This document shows positions 1 to 12,300 of a stretch of 64,000 nucleotides of DNA, in pieces (the first letter of the stretch is position 1; every line of letters begins with the position of its first letter). A program made the translations under genes and the position numbers. The DNA lies in assembly GCF_000247815.1 (NCBI RefSeq), contig NW_004775881.1:333312-397311 (forward strand), given 5' to 3'. This stretch comes from Ficedula albicollis. Lineage: Eukaryota > Chordata > Aves > Passeriformes > Muscicapidae. A model generated the notes under the pieces. That model was not told where the DNA came from, did not search any database, and was given only the letters and a program-made list of their open reading frames with translations.

Positions 1-251
1 TGGCATTCTACTTGGTCATCAATATAACAAAAAATCTAGAATAAATACTCAGGCTATACTTACAGTGTTCCTCATTCATTTATGTTTTGTTTGTACATAC
101 CAGTAGAAAGCTGTGACACCAGCAAGGACTTTCCAGGCTGAAGGCAAGATTGTTGTCTGAGAGCTGCTGAAACTGTGTTGTAATACTTTAGTGTCACTTA
201 AATAACTTTTTTTTTTCTTTAACTTTTCATTTTTATTCATATATTTTCCAG
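1..251 (+). other. ARFIP1: ARFIP1 intron (3' end of an intron starting outside the window)
   Basis: This AT-rich stretch ends in a polypyrimidine tract and a consensus acceptor (CAG at 249-251) directly before the first recognisable arfaptin-1 exon. I see no coding sequence here. The exons for about 30 N-terminal residues must lie upstream of the window. Confidence 0.75.
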
Positions 252-366
252 AACTTGAAATGTTCATTACCAGTTGGACTTGGACTTTCTGAAACCAAAA
301 TAATATCTCATGGCTTTGATGGTGCCAAAGAGGGAGTTGTTGAGGCAGGACAGTTTCCAAGTAAAG
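252..366 (+). CDS. ARFIP1: ARFIP1 coding exon a (N-terminal disordered region)
   Basis: The exon encodes [17 protein letters not shown] and following residues, matching human residues 31-68. It starts after CAG at 249-251 in phase 0 and ends in phase 1. Two donors 6 nt apart are possible: GT at 367 (used here, giving ...FPSK-G) or GT at 361, which would drop two residues and keep the same frame. The downstream donor gives the better match to the human Gly-Ser junction. Confidence 0.85.
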
Positions 367-3300
367 GTAAATGTGTTTTTTTGTATTTTTCAATTTAAAA
401 TCTTTAGGCATATTCTTACATGGTCAAAAACACAGTATTCTGTAGCTGATTTGAGCAGTTTGGATGAATGTATACATTTGAGATTTGCATTAGTGACAAG
501 CAGTTTATTTTTTCTTGTAGCTGGGTGGTTAAAATAGAGAATATATGCTGCTCTCATAGCATCTGTCAAGGCACTGGCGGAAACTACTTAGTGTTAAGTT
601 GGTCTGCACTTACAGGAAGGGAAGGCCTTGTGCACCTTGAACTGGTGCCAGGCTGAAGAATTTTACTATTACATTGTGTTGAAGTTTTCTTCAAATTTTG
701 CAAGTTATTGTTCTGATTTGAAACATAACTGGAGAGTTATTTATGTACACACACTTTACTTACTGGGAGTAGATTAAAAACTGGGATTTATCTTGTCATA
801 TCGATGTATGCCTTAGAGAACCTAAGTGGTGTTAAACAATGAGAAATGCAAAGTGATAGACAAGCCAATAATGTTACTATTTCCTATCTAAAAGCAATAG
901 AATACCATGATATTGTATGGGCAAATGGTATTTAATGAATTATATACCTTTGGCAGTTTCTGAATATGAAAGATTTGAAATTATATCAGATGTGCAGCTT
1001 TGAAAGTAAGTCTCTTTGAAGTCATAAATTTAATTTACATTTTGCTTCATTTCCCGTTTGGTAAAATTCTTTGCCTATGAAAACAGTTGATTTACATGTG
1101 GTACTTTACATACATTACAAGGTGAATGCTGTGTTTCTTTATGCCTTTGGAAATAGCAAAATATCTAGCCAAAAACTGGAGCAGATGGCAAACTGCTCAC
1201 CATTCCTGCCTTTTTGTATTCTATTACCAGGATAACTGTTGCAGCTGTTAAGTGTATTAGCCTGTATGAGGGAATACATAGGGCTACACTAATGTGATTG
1301 AAATGCAAATGTTCTGTGGAAATTTCTGTACACAAATTATGATCTTTGGACACTTTGGGTATCACAGATTTTCTCCAAGGATATTTTCTCTGGATTTTTC
1401 TGATGTTCTAACAAAATCAGAGAGGGAGAAGTGATTAAAGCTAGGGCTTCCTATGAAACCGTGGAGAAAAGTTGAATGATTGCCCTATTTCTAAAAATTT
1501 TGTTTTCTGTTTGAGTGTCCTTATTAGGACTTCATTTTTGAAGAGGGGAAGGGCTTTTAGGATTTGGGGGATATTGAATGATGAAGCATGCATAAGGCTG
1601 TGTTAATACTCTGTCAAATTATAAGGATTTTTTTAACTGCTTGTTTTGGCTTGCTTGCTGAAATGATTCAGGCAGGATCTTGCAGTCAAACTTTTATGCC
1701 TGGATTAATTCAGTTGCAGCTCTTAGGCAATGTATATCTACAGAAGGACACAGCAAGTGAACTGTCTTTGGCTCATCTTTTCTGTGCACTTGGATCCAAA
1801 TAATTGGATTTATTTACCCCATGTTAGCAGTGCTCTGTGGAATGTTTTAAAGCTGATTGTTGATCCAATTACTTTGAGTGATGTTTCTGGTGTTACTGAT
1901 AACTAAATTTTGTTGAAACTGCAAAGTTTAGATTTGATTTTCTTTCCCCTCAGCACACTAGCCCTGAAGTATATTGGAATTTCTCAGCAAAAGCAGTTAA
2001 AGTTCCCCCCCAGTATTGGTCATTCATCATTACAGAGGAGGAGCTAAATTACTTGTTTTTTAAATCCTGAAAATTCCATAAGGATACCGCTTCAGATTTA
2101 TCTGTTACGAAAGAGTGGCAAGGCTCTGACAAGCGTAATGAGCCTAATCCTAAAGTAGCTTGGAGAACGCACACAGTGCAGGTCATTTAAAGTTGGTTGC
2201 TTTTTGTTTTGTTTTGGGTTGGTTTTTTGTTTGTTTGTTTATTTGTTTTGTTTGGATGCTTTTTAAAGAGAAAAAGCAAGTGCTGTGAAATGTTTCTTAT
2301 GGGAATGAGTTTACACACTTTCACAGCTAATGACTTGTCGATCTTCAGAATAACTTATTTCTGCATGTTTGCATAGACTTAAGAGCTGATGTTAATAAAG
2401 TGTATCTAAAATTGACAGAGATTTCAGGCTTACTTCACCCCTTAATACTTTAAGTACCATTCAGTGACAGTGCAGATTGAGTTCTACCTAGACCTGAAAA
2501 AGAATGTTTCAGCTGTGGATTGTTATATAACAATTTCCCATGGAATTTTCTGTTTATGGTCTGTACTTTACTGGTGAACCCTTCAGTTGTATTTTGATTT
2601 TTCTTACAGAAAAAAAAATCATTGTGAAAAAGATTTAATCAAGAAAACTTGGAGTAGTTCACATGGAGAGATGCGCCTCTTAAAAAACATTTCCGTCAGA
2701 AATTCCAACAACTTTTCTGTGAATACTTCTCTAGTTGCTGAAGCAAATGTTTTTTTGTTTTGAAAACATGTCTCTGTAAGAGTGCACATTCACTTCTAAG
2801 GGAAGATGATGGATTTTCATGGTTAAATGTCCCCTTTTCAGGTTCCTCAGCATCACCCAAATCATCTGTTATATCTCCTAGCAGTGCAGCAGCTGGTAGA
2901 CTGGCTGGACAAGGTTGTGATTTAATTATTCCCACAGGTATCAAAGCACTGAATGGATAATGCCCTTGTCCCAGCTGACACTGTACTAACCCTTCCATGT
3001 TTCTAATTATTTGATGTACTATTAGTTGGAAATAAAATTTCTGTGGGGTTTTGGTGGCTCTCACTTCTGACTTCAGCAGTTTACAGTTGACAAATTAACC
3101 TCTACTTTCCTCTCTCTAAGCTGCTTTTACTCTGTAAAATTAAAATTATAACTAATGTTAACAAATAGTAGATTAAATAGGACTGACCAAAATCTTTTAT
3201 TTAGCTTAAAGCTGAAACTTTTAGCATTTTTTGCCCAAATGGTCACATATTCCAATAGACTATGGGGGCAGTGATTAGGAATTCACAACACCTGAACTCA

Positions 3301-6300
3301 GCTTTGCCCCTTGACTCATTTTGTGCATTTGGGCAAATTACTTAACATCTTAGTCTGTTTCCTCCTGCATAAAAGGAGAAAACTTAACTCAGTTACCTCA
3401 TAAGGGTGTTTGGAGGGTTAATTACTTAACGTTTGCACAGCATGTTGAAGATGCAAAGAACTTGATGCTAGAGGAGTACCTTGAGGCATCTGTATAGACT
3501 TTTCTCCAAACTATTGCTTGCCTAAATAACTTGGTAAGACTAAGATGACCATATGTAGCAGTAGGGATCAGAGTCAGGAGCAGTTAAAATTAATATGAGC
3601 ATGAATAAATTAAAATGTTGCTTAAAAAGTGACAATACTTAGCAGTTTTTAATATTTAGGAAAATAGGAATTTTGAAAAAATTGAAACATGGAATCTACA
3701 TGCTATTCCATATTAGCTTGAAAATGCTGAGTAATGGCAGTTTATGGTGGTGATTGACACTAGGTATTTTAATTTGTTGCTTTAAATCTCTTCTTTTCTG
3801 GTTTTATATTCATGGTTTGTAGAATTAATTGTTCCTAATACAATGAGCTAATAAAACTGAAATTAATTAATTAAATATTGGCCAAACACATTCTGGAAAG
3901 AATGGCTTTCATTGGAAAAGATTAAAAAACTCTGCACTTCATGACAACAGTATGCCAGTGTATGTTGTTTAATGGTCTTCAGATTGTAAACAGACTTTTA
4001 GATTGACTACATGCAAAAGAATGTTCAACTGTTGGAGTTTTTAAACATAGATTAAGTAATAAATATGTCTCAGAAGCTGTCTTAAGCTTTCAGTGTGCTT
4101 AAGTCAGCCTATTACTTCATGAAATAGTGAGATATATATATAAATTTTATATCAGTTTTAAAGTAAGTCTTTCTTTCTGGAACTGATTTTAGAAATCTGC
4201 TTATTCATCTTAAGTTCTTACTGTCACATTGCTCTACTTTTGGATGTGAAATTGCACAAAACTGCTACTAATCCCTTAAAACAAACTGACAAACAAAAAG
4301 CCCAGACCCAAGGCCTTGAAGATTTGCTTTGTGTCTGACACAGGGGGTAGAGCTCAGCAGAAAAGTGGACCTGTTGTGTTAGCAGATGAAGTAAAGAATC
4401 CAGCAATGGAAAAACTGGAATTGGTGAGAAAGTGGAGCCTGAACACTTACAAGGTATGCAGCTGTATGTGTGTATGTGTCTGTATATGTATGTATTTTAT
4501 AAGTGAGTTTGCTACTAGATAGCAAGGAATAGAGCTGTATGAAAGTAAGCTGTTGTTGCAGTGAGCATAAGCAAGAATGTATAGGAAAGGCTTAGGTTTC
4601 TTCCATGTGTAACATTCTTTGTTAAATCCATGGTGTAATGTGGAAAATCTTTAATATGTATTACTGATTTAGCAAATGTTCCATTTCTAATGTTCCCTTC
4701 ATCATTCCAAATGTAGATATTTCAACACTAAAGCTTGGAATTAAATCTTTTTGCTCTTTTTGAGCTGACTGCTGATACAATAAGATTTTAGTTGATGTGA
4801 AAAAGCAGGAGCATCTATAAACTCAGAACTTGCTAATTGCTATTCTGATGGTTTTGTTTCATCTTGTCTGATGGTTTTTTCTTAGTGTTGCAATAGTTGT
4901 TTCAATTTGTGTGTGTTTTATATGCTTCTACTTCGTGATCAGTTGAGATTTGATGAAATAAAAAGTATAATGTAAGAATAATGAAAAGATGCTTAAAGCA
5001 CACCAGTTTGCTAGAAGTGACTCTCATTAAAAAGCTATAAGGTAAGGAACAATTGTCAGGGAATGCATTCCTGTCAAAAGTTTTAAACAAAGACCAGTTT
5101 TGAAAAATAGCTTCTTGTTATGCTTGCAGTTTAAATGATAGAGTTGTGGACAGGTGCATCAGTGAGGTCTACATCAAACTATGAAGAAATTAACAATCTT
5201 TTGAAAGTCCAAATCCCTCCAGTGTCTTGCTCAGTGAGGAGGAGAAGCAGGGATGGAGACATTCTACTCCTAGTAGATGCTCATGCTGTCTTTCTGTTAG
5301 AATCAGAAGGGGGTTTTTAAATTTTATTTCTTATGTCTAATTAAATGGCTTTTAGATTTGCTACATTTTTGTCATCTAAATATTGTTGAAACTGCAGAAG
5401 TTGCAGTCCAGTGGTATCCTGGGGTGCCTTAGGAAGAACATTGCCAGCAGGTTGAGGGAGATGATCCTGCCCTTCTACTCAGCCCTGATGACACCATATC
5501 TGGAGTGCTGTGTCTAGTCCTGGGCTTCTCAGGACCAGAGAGGCATGGAGCTCCTGGAATAGGTCCAGTGGAGGGCAGCAAAGATGAAGAAGGGACTGGA
5601 GCAAATTTCTTATGAGAAAAGGTTGAGGGAGCTGGGCCTGTTCAGCCTTGAGATGACTGAGAGGGGATCTCATGAATGCCTATGAAGTATCTGAGGGGAG
5701 GGTCAAGAGAATGGATCCAGGTTCTTCCTAGCGGTGCCAAGCAGTAGGACAAGAGGCAGTGGGCAGAAACTGATGCACAGAAAGTTCCACCTGAACATGA
5801 GGAAGAACTTTACTGTGCAGGTAACCATGCACTGTAACAGGTTGCCCAGAGTGGTTGTGGAGTCTCCCTCACTGGAGATACTCAAGAACCCTCTGGACAC
5901 AATCCTGTGCAATGTGCTCTAGGATGGACTTGCTTGAGCAGAGATGTTGAACCAGAGGACCGACTGTGGTCCTTTCCGGCCTGACCCATTCTGTGATTCT
6001 GTCTGTCAGCTACTTTGGAGTGTGATGTGGTCCAATCAGAATACATGTTATTTAGCTGAAGCTGTTCTTTAAAGTTCTCTTGTCTCTTTAAAACATTGAC
6101 TCTTGGGATCAAATCTCCTATACTACAACTAAATAGGACAGGACTTGACCTTATTCTGTATTTTTGGTACCCTGATTTAGAAAACAAACCCACAAAAACA
6201 GTGTCTCAAACTCACTGACATGAAACAGCACCCAGAGGACTAGTGAAAAATGTTGGGAAATGTTGGGTCTTGGATCTTAGTTTAGAACATTATTTCCTTG

Positions 6301-9300
6301 GCTGTAGTGTCTGCTGAGTCCAGATTTTTAGGGCTTAAGCCTCCCCCTTGCTGAGATCCAGAATCACACCAGTAATGACATAGCAAACAAAGACTCACAT
6401 TTTCAGAAAACAACATGTTTACTTTTATCTATTCCTAAACATGCCTAAGGAGATGTGTCAGTTATGATCTTTCTAGAGTTCTGTATTGACTTGCTGTACA
6501 CTCTTTTTTTGAGGTATAAGATCATTCAGAGAACTTAGGAACTCATTTTGAGTTGATGGAGTATTGTGCAACTGTACTTGGAGATGCCATACATTGGTGT
6601 TGTAGGCTTTGAAAAAAAAGGCATATTTAATATGATTAAGGACAGTATTTAAATCTGTGGACATATTGGCTTGCTTTGGTTCCTATCAGGAAGATCATAA
6701 GTGTCCTCCTTATCTCATAACAGCTAACTGTTCACAGGTTTGAAGATGCAGAAATAAAGGACAGGAGTAAACGTCAGCACTTGAATCCCTCTGAATTTCA
6801 ATTCCCTGGTATCAATGTACCAGACATTAATCTTCAAGGGGAGTTAGTGGTGAAATTTGTTGTTAGGAAGTTCTTTAGGAATCTGACATGAGTAGTTCCT
6901 ATACCATGGTATCTGTATCAGGGGTTGAGAAATCTTAGTTATTGGGTAATGTTTAGAAGTCCTTTCCATCTGTAAACACTTTTGCAACTATCATTGCCCT
7001 TCACATTTTCCAGTTGAATGCTCTCCAGTAATCATGAGTTAGTGTGAAGAGAAATTGCCCTTCTTTCCATAGTCTAGTGACAAGATCTTTTTCTGTTCTT
7101 GCTTCTGCCCATTCCTTCTCCTTTGGATAAAAAAGACATTTTACATCTAGCAAAAACATTTAGGCCCAAGAAAGTCAAGACTCATTTTGACTTTCAGCAA
7201 TTCTAACAAGCTTATATTTTTTTTTCATACAACTTCCTAAACTTTGAGGGGAAAAAAAGGAGAACCTGTTTTACAAACCTGTCTTAACACTGGGCCACTA
7301 GTAGAATATTTATTTCAGAGACATGCCCAGTAATGCCTCTGTTTGTCTTTGGCATATACAATTTAAAATATATTTCTCTTAAATGTATTTTGGTAACTGT
7401 GCTGGAGCCTGCTTCGCTTTCTTCCTAATCCTGTCTCACAGGAGGAAATGAATAAATAATTGTAGCGGGTGCGCTGGCGTTTGGCCAACACTAAACCCAC
7501 TACATAAATTGGTGCATTGGCCGGGAAATCTCAAATTGACGAACCAAAACCGCTGCAGTAACTTTTTTTTTCTCAGAGTTGTTTTCCTTAAGCTTTGCAT
7601 TGGATGACTTCTTTTTGAGTTGCGTGATCTTTTTCATGACAGTTTCCTTTATAGATCGTTTTAGAACAAAGCATGATGAATTTAATGCATGAGATTTTCT
7701 TTGCTAGTGAGAATATAGAGCAACTTGTGTGCTTCTAATAGTCCGCTTAGAATTGGAATAAATCTTAATATCTTTTTCTACATCTGAGTTTAAAAAGTAA
7801 GTGATGTAAGTCTTTCCTATTACTGGTTTTTCCTCACTTGTCACTGCTGGGCTTTTTTAAGGCGTTTTGCTGTGACTTATGAAGTAGCTATTGAAAACTA
7901 TTCCTTCATTTGTAATTTATCATTGCTTTCAAAAATTTTGCTTTTTATGATTCTGATTTTTCTCTTGCATTTCCGTGGGGGTTTGTGTGTGAGCATCAGT
8001 TCTTTTGGAAAATAGCCAAAATTTGACCATCACTTCCATAGTTCCTAATGAAAGGCTTATTTATGCTCTGAGCACACTCAAAGCTAAGCTGCATTTTGCA
8101 ATTTCTCTTGGAGTCTTTGGTAGTGAAGTTGTATTCTATGTTACGATTTGTTGTGCTCTCCCAAATTTTTGGTGCTTGACAGACAAAGGTCACCTAGATT
8201 AGCTGTGCATTTTCTTGTTAATTACGTGAATCTAACGACGTAGCCCAAGCAGTCTGTATCTTGTGGCCTAAAGTTTATGGGTCATGACTGACTTGATATC
8301 CTTGATCATTCTTGAGTCTCTCCTGTGTTCATCTATTACATTAAGAAGGAACATGGAAGTTCTAGCAGGTTGAATGTGCATCTCCTTTGGACACAAGTAA
8401 AGATGGTACTAAATTAAAGTCCTTGAATTGGGAAACCCTGGGCAATCCAGTGCTGTAGTGTATTTATAAGTAGTGTATGTTATAAGATAAGCTTGGGCAT
8501 TATTTCACAAGAAAAAAAAAAAAAGCAGCTTTGTGGTTAGGTTAAGTCGTTTTAGAGTAGTTGTGGCTTTTAATACTAACTTAATTTCCTTGTAACTTTT
8601 GTTTCTAGCAGTCATTTTTTATATGTCTAAGTTGGTTATCTGTTCATGCCTTGGAACCACAGATTAACTTCAAGTGCCTTACTATAGCAGTAAATAATTC
8701 TGTTATCCATAGAGAAACTCCATAGCTTAGCTACACATCTGCTTTGCAAGTGGCTTTTCCTTTATCTCAGTCAAGGGGAAACCCACCGTGCATCTTAGGA
8801 GGTTCACTGGCAAGCTGGGCTTGAATCTCTGGCAGAGAAGGTGCCACAGATCCGTGGAATGTGGTAGCAGCCTGCCTTGTTGCACCCATAGGATGGGTGA
8901 GAGTGTATACAGCCATTTAAGAGCACATTTCCTGCTCAGTGTGTAGTGAACTGCAAGCGCACTAACAATTTGACTTATGACTGAAAAGAAATAGTGTTTC
9001 TGAGTCAATCATCTCCATTTTATAGATGTGTAAATAATTAAGTGCATTTTAATACTTTTGCGTATTTCTCAGTAGGAGTTCCCAGTTTCCTAGTCAGCTT
9101 TAAAAAAACATGCTGAAAACCACCACCTTCTTACTTGCCCCCTAAAAAAAAACCTCAAAATGAACATTTTTGGAAAATGTAGCATGGATGTTCTGTTCAG
9201 ATAATTGGCAGACAAAGCCCAAAAGATTACTAACTAGACATTTCTATGCAGAATAGTAATGCTCCTATTAATTGACTTAAATGCAGTGGGCTAAAATGGT

Positions 9301-12300
9301 TCTTTTAACTTAATGAGATTCACCAAGCCTATAAAGAGATAAGTGTTCTTTTACTTGAGAAACAATAAGTTATGCTCTTGATTTGCTAACTTGAATATTC
9401 ATCTTAGTAGGAGTTGAGACTTGTCAAACTGTTCTTGCTGAGTCCTGATAAACTTCTAAAGACTGTGTTGTTTTTTCAGTTTGTTGTGCAAACTTATATT
9501 GGGAGGGGTGGTTGTGAAAGAATCGTGTGTAATTATATGTCCCTTGAAGATGAAAATGGGTGTATGCTGTGTTTTCTTGAATATACTTGAATCTTCTTAA
9601 TTTAATTTCTTTTCTGCAGTGTACACGTCAGATCATCTCTGAAAAACTGGGTCGTGGCTCAAGAACAGTAGACTTGGAACTAGAAGCTCAGATAGATATA
9701 TTGAAAGACAACAAAAAGAAGTATGAAAATATCTTGAGACTGGCACAGACACTGTCTACACAACTGTTCCAGATGGTACATACCCAAAGGCAACTTGGAG
9801 ATGCATTTGCTGACCTGAGTTTGAAATCATTGGAACTTCATGTAAGATTTTTATAAGTGTTAAAAAAAATACAGTGGTACAGATGAAGATAAGCCAAATT
9901 GACTCGTGCAGGATATCTGCTAGTTAACAGCTAGTTTTATAAACATTGTAGTTAACAATATATTACATGCTTTTTGCATTGAAAGCTTATGTGACTCACT
10001 TAAAACTGTAGGAAATTCTTGAAATTACTGCAGTTCTTTATTGTTTCTTAAATGTTAGCCTCTAGTTGATGGTTGAACTCAAGAACTGACAATTTTGCTT
10101 TGTGGAGAAGATGCATTTTAGTATTAATTTTGCACTTAATGAAATGTCATCAAAGTGCTCCAGAGTGTTACATCATTTCAATTACAAAATGTCTTTGGAG
10201 AATGTGCCTTGGAATAAGTAGATTCACTTCACTTGTGTGCATTGAATGTGAGTAAATTATTTATCTGCAGCATATTTAATCCTTGAGATTTGATCTCAAA
10301 ATCCTTTTTTAATCAGAATTTTCCTACTAATCAGACTAATCTGTATTCTTATGTTTTCTGGAGATGCTGAGCAAGAGAGGCAATCTTGAGATACCTGGGT
10401 TGTTACGATTCCATGGTTTAGAAGTTAATGTAACACTGGCACTTTCTGTTGCCGGTATTAATGCTGTTTGCTGTAAAGAGAGACAAGGTGGATGTTGCTT
10501 ATAGAGTACAGTAGCTGGCTTGCTTCTACATTGCTTGTTCTGCATTTCTGAAGTTAAAACAATTTGATCCTTTGGAAAACCAATATTAAATGGTTTAATA
10601 ATTCCCTTAAACAGCTGCTGAAACAGCTCAAATTATCTTTGTGATTTTAAAAACATCTGTCTTTTCATAATTGTCTTTTTCCATTGAATATTAAGGGAAT
10701 GGGTGGAGTTCATGCTTGCACAGAGGCACCTTGAGTGATAGCTAGCTGACAAAATATGAAACTCCTACACTAATGTGGAGAAATTTTTAGTATTAGTCTG
10801 ACAGATGAAAATCTGTGAATGTAGAGCACTTCTAGCAACTAAGAAATTAAATTATCTGCTAAAAGAAGCTTTTAATAATCAGGTTATTTTTACACATATG
10901 AGCATGTGGTTTATGGCAGAACTTAGTGATTATTATGAAATATGTCCTGAAGCTGGGTGTTTCTTCCAAAACTTGGACGGAATCTGGCATCATGCTCATT
11001 TAATGAATCTTGGGGTTTTTCCCATGGTTAGCTTGTAACTTCTAATGGGAGTACTAGTCTTCCAGGTTTATTCAATATTTTGTATTGGTCTTGGAATTTG
11101 TTTCCATCATTCATCTCTTGTGTAGATTCTTGAATAGGGTTGATGAAAATCAAATAAAGGTTTCTGCTGCTGTAGTAAAAGTTTTTGCTTTTACTTTTTT
11201 TTTTTTTTAAAGCTTTGTTTTGCTTCTTGGAGACTTGCCTGGTGTTTGTCTTCTTTCCTCTTTCTGTTTTCCCTCTGTTTAATCTGTAATGTATTATCAT
11301 CTGTAGCCTACTTTTGGATATTTGGATTTTTGCCTCTAAAACTTGTACAGGACTAAAAGTAAAATTTCTGAATAGTTAGTCTTTAATGTTTAATGTGATA
11401 ACAATATATAAGATTAAATAAAATTAAAAAGCCCCCAAGTCTTAAGGTAATACTTCTTTTATACATCATAACAAAACACAGTTTTAATGTGGTATCTGGT
11501 GGGGTATTGCTTCATGTGAATAGGTTGCTGTTTCTCTTTTTGATACGAACATAACTGCTGGTTCCAAGCTTATGTGCCTCTAATTATTTGGGCAGATGAA
11601 TCCCAATTTTAATTTACCTTAGCAAAGAGTATGAACTGAATGTAAACTAGTGAAGAATTTCCTGTGTGTTTTGTAGGAGGTATCTGCAGAGGTCATGGAC
11701 AAAACTGAAAAGTGTGTATGAAACTATATGAGCCATTGGAAGGACATGATTGTTGACTAGCATATTCCTTAGTACTGCACGTCACTGCAGTCCCATCCTT
11801 TTTACCTCCCCCTTTGAACTGATAGTGTTGTTGATTTGAGTCTGGGATGATCTGGGTGAGAGCACCAGCTGAAAAACTAATTGGAGTCTTGCCTGCAGGA
11901 GGAAAAATATATGGGACCAATCTGCTGCAAGGGGCAGTCCTACTGCTGTTGTCTGTGCTAGCATGCTGCTATTTCTTCTCTGTGCTAGCACTCATGTTAG
12001 CTGTGTAGCTGGCTATGTTAGAGCAAAGCCAGCTGGAAAAGACTTGTTTTAGTTTGTTTGTTTCCAGCAAAATTTGTAGCAATTTAGCCCACTGCTTTTG
12101 CTGCCCAAAAAAAAAGCTGTACAAAGCAAAGATGACAGATTTTTTAGGAGTTTTTACAGGGTTTAGCTCATGCAAACTTGCAGTTCTCTTCCTTTTTTTT
12201 CCTCCTTCAGTTGCACACTTCCACTGCACCTTCTTTTCTAGAGGACTCTTCCTTTACATTACCAATTACCCTTACTGTTATGAACTTGTTAACATGAAAT

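Larger units (their letters stand above)
4454..9619 (+). other. ARFIP1: ARFIP1 intron with CR1 and retroviral remnant
   Basis: Intron of 5.2 kb. It begins with a short TG-rich stretch (TGTGTGTATGTGTCTGTATATG, about 4464-4496), holds a CR1 3' fragment at ~5405-6004 and carries a small LTR/primer-binding-site remnant at 7461-7527. I see no other gene. Confidence 0.8.

Noticed and set aside
5479..6193. Several open frames of 62-103 codons.
   Set aside because: They lie in or beside the CR1 fragment, are short, and are broken relative to the CR1 reverse-transcriptase frame.
7510..7527. Reading the tRNA-Gly match as a decayed tRNA gene or tRNA-derived SINE.
   Set aside because: The match includes the complement of the post-transcriptional CCA and stops at 18 nt with no A/B boxes beyond, which favours a primer-binding site.
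8970..9060. Possible reverse-strand MIR tail (CTCCATTTTATAGATG).
   Set aside because: Only one short landmark is present.
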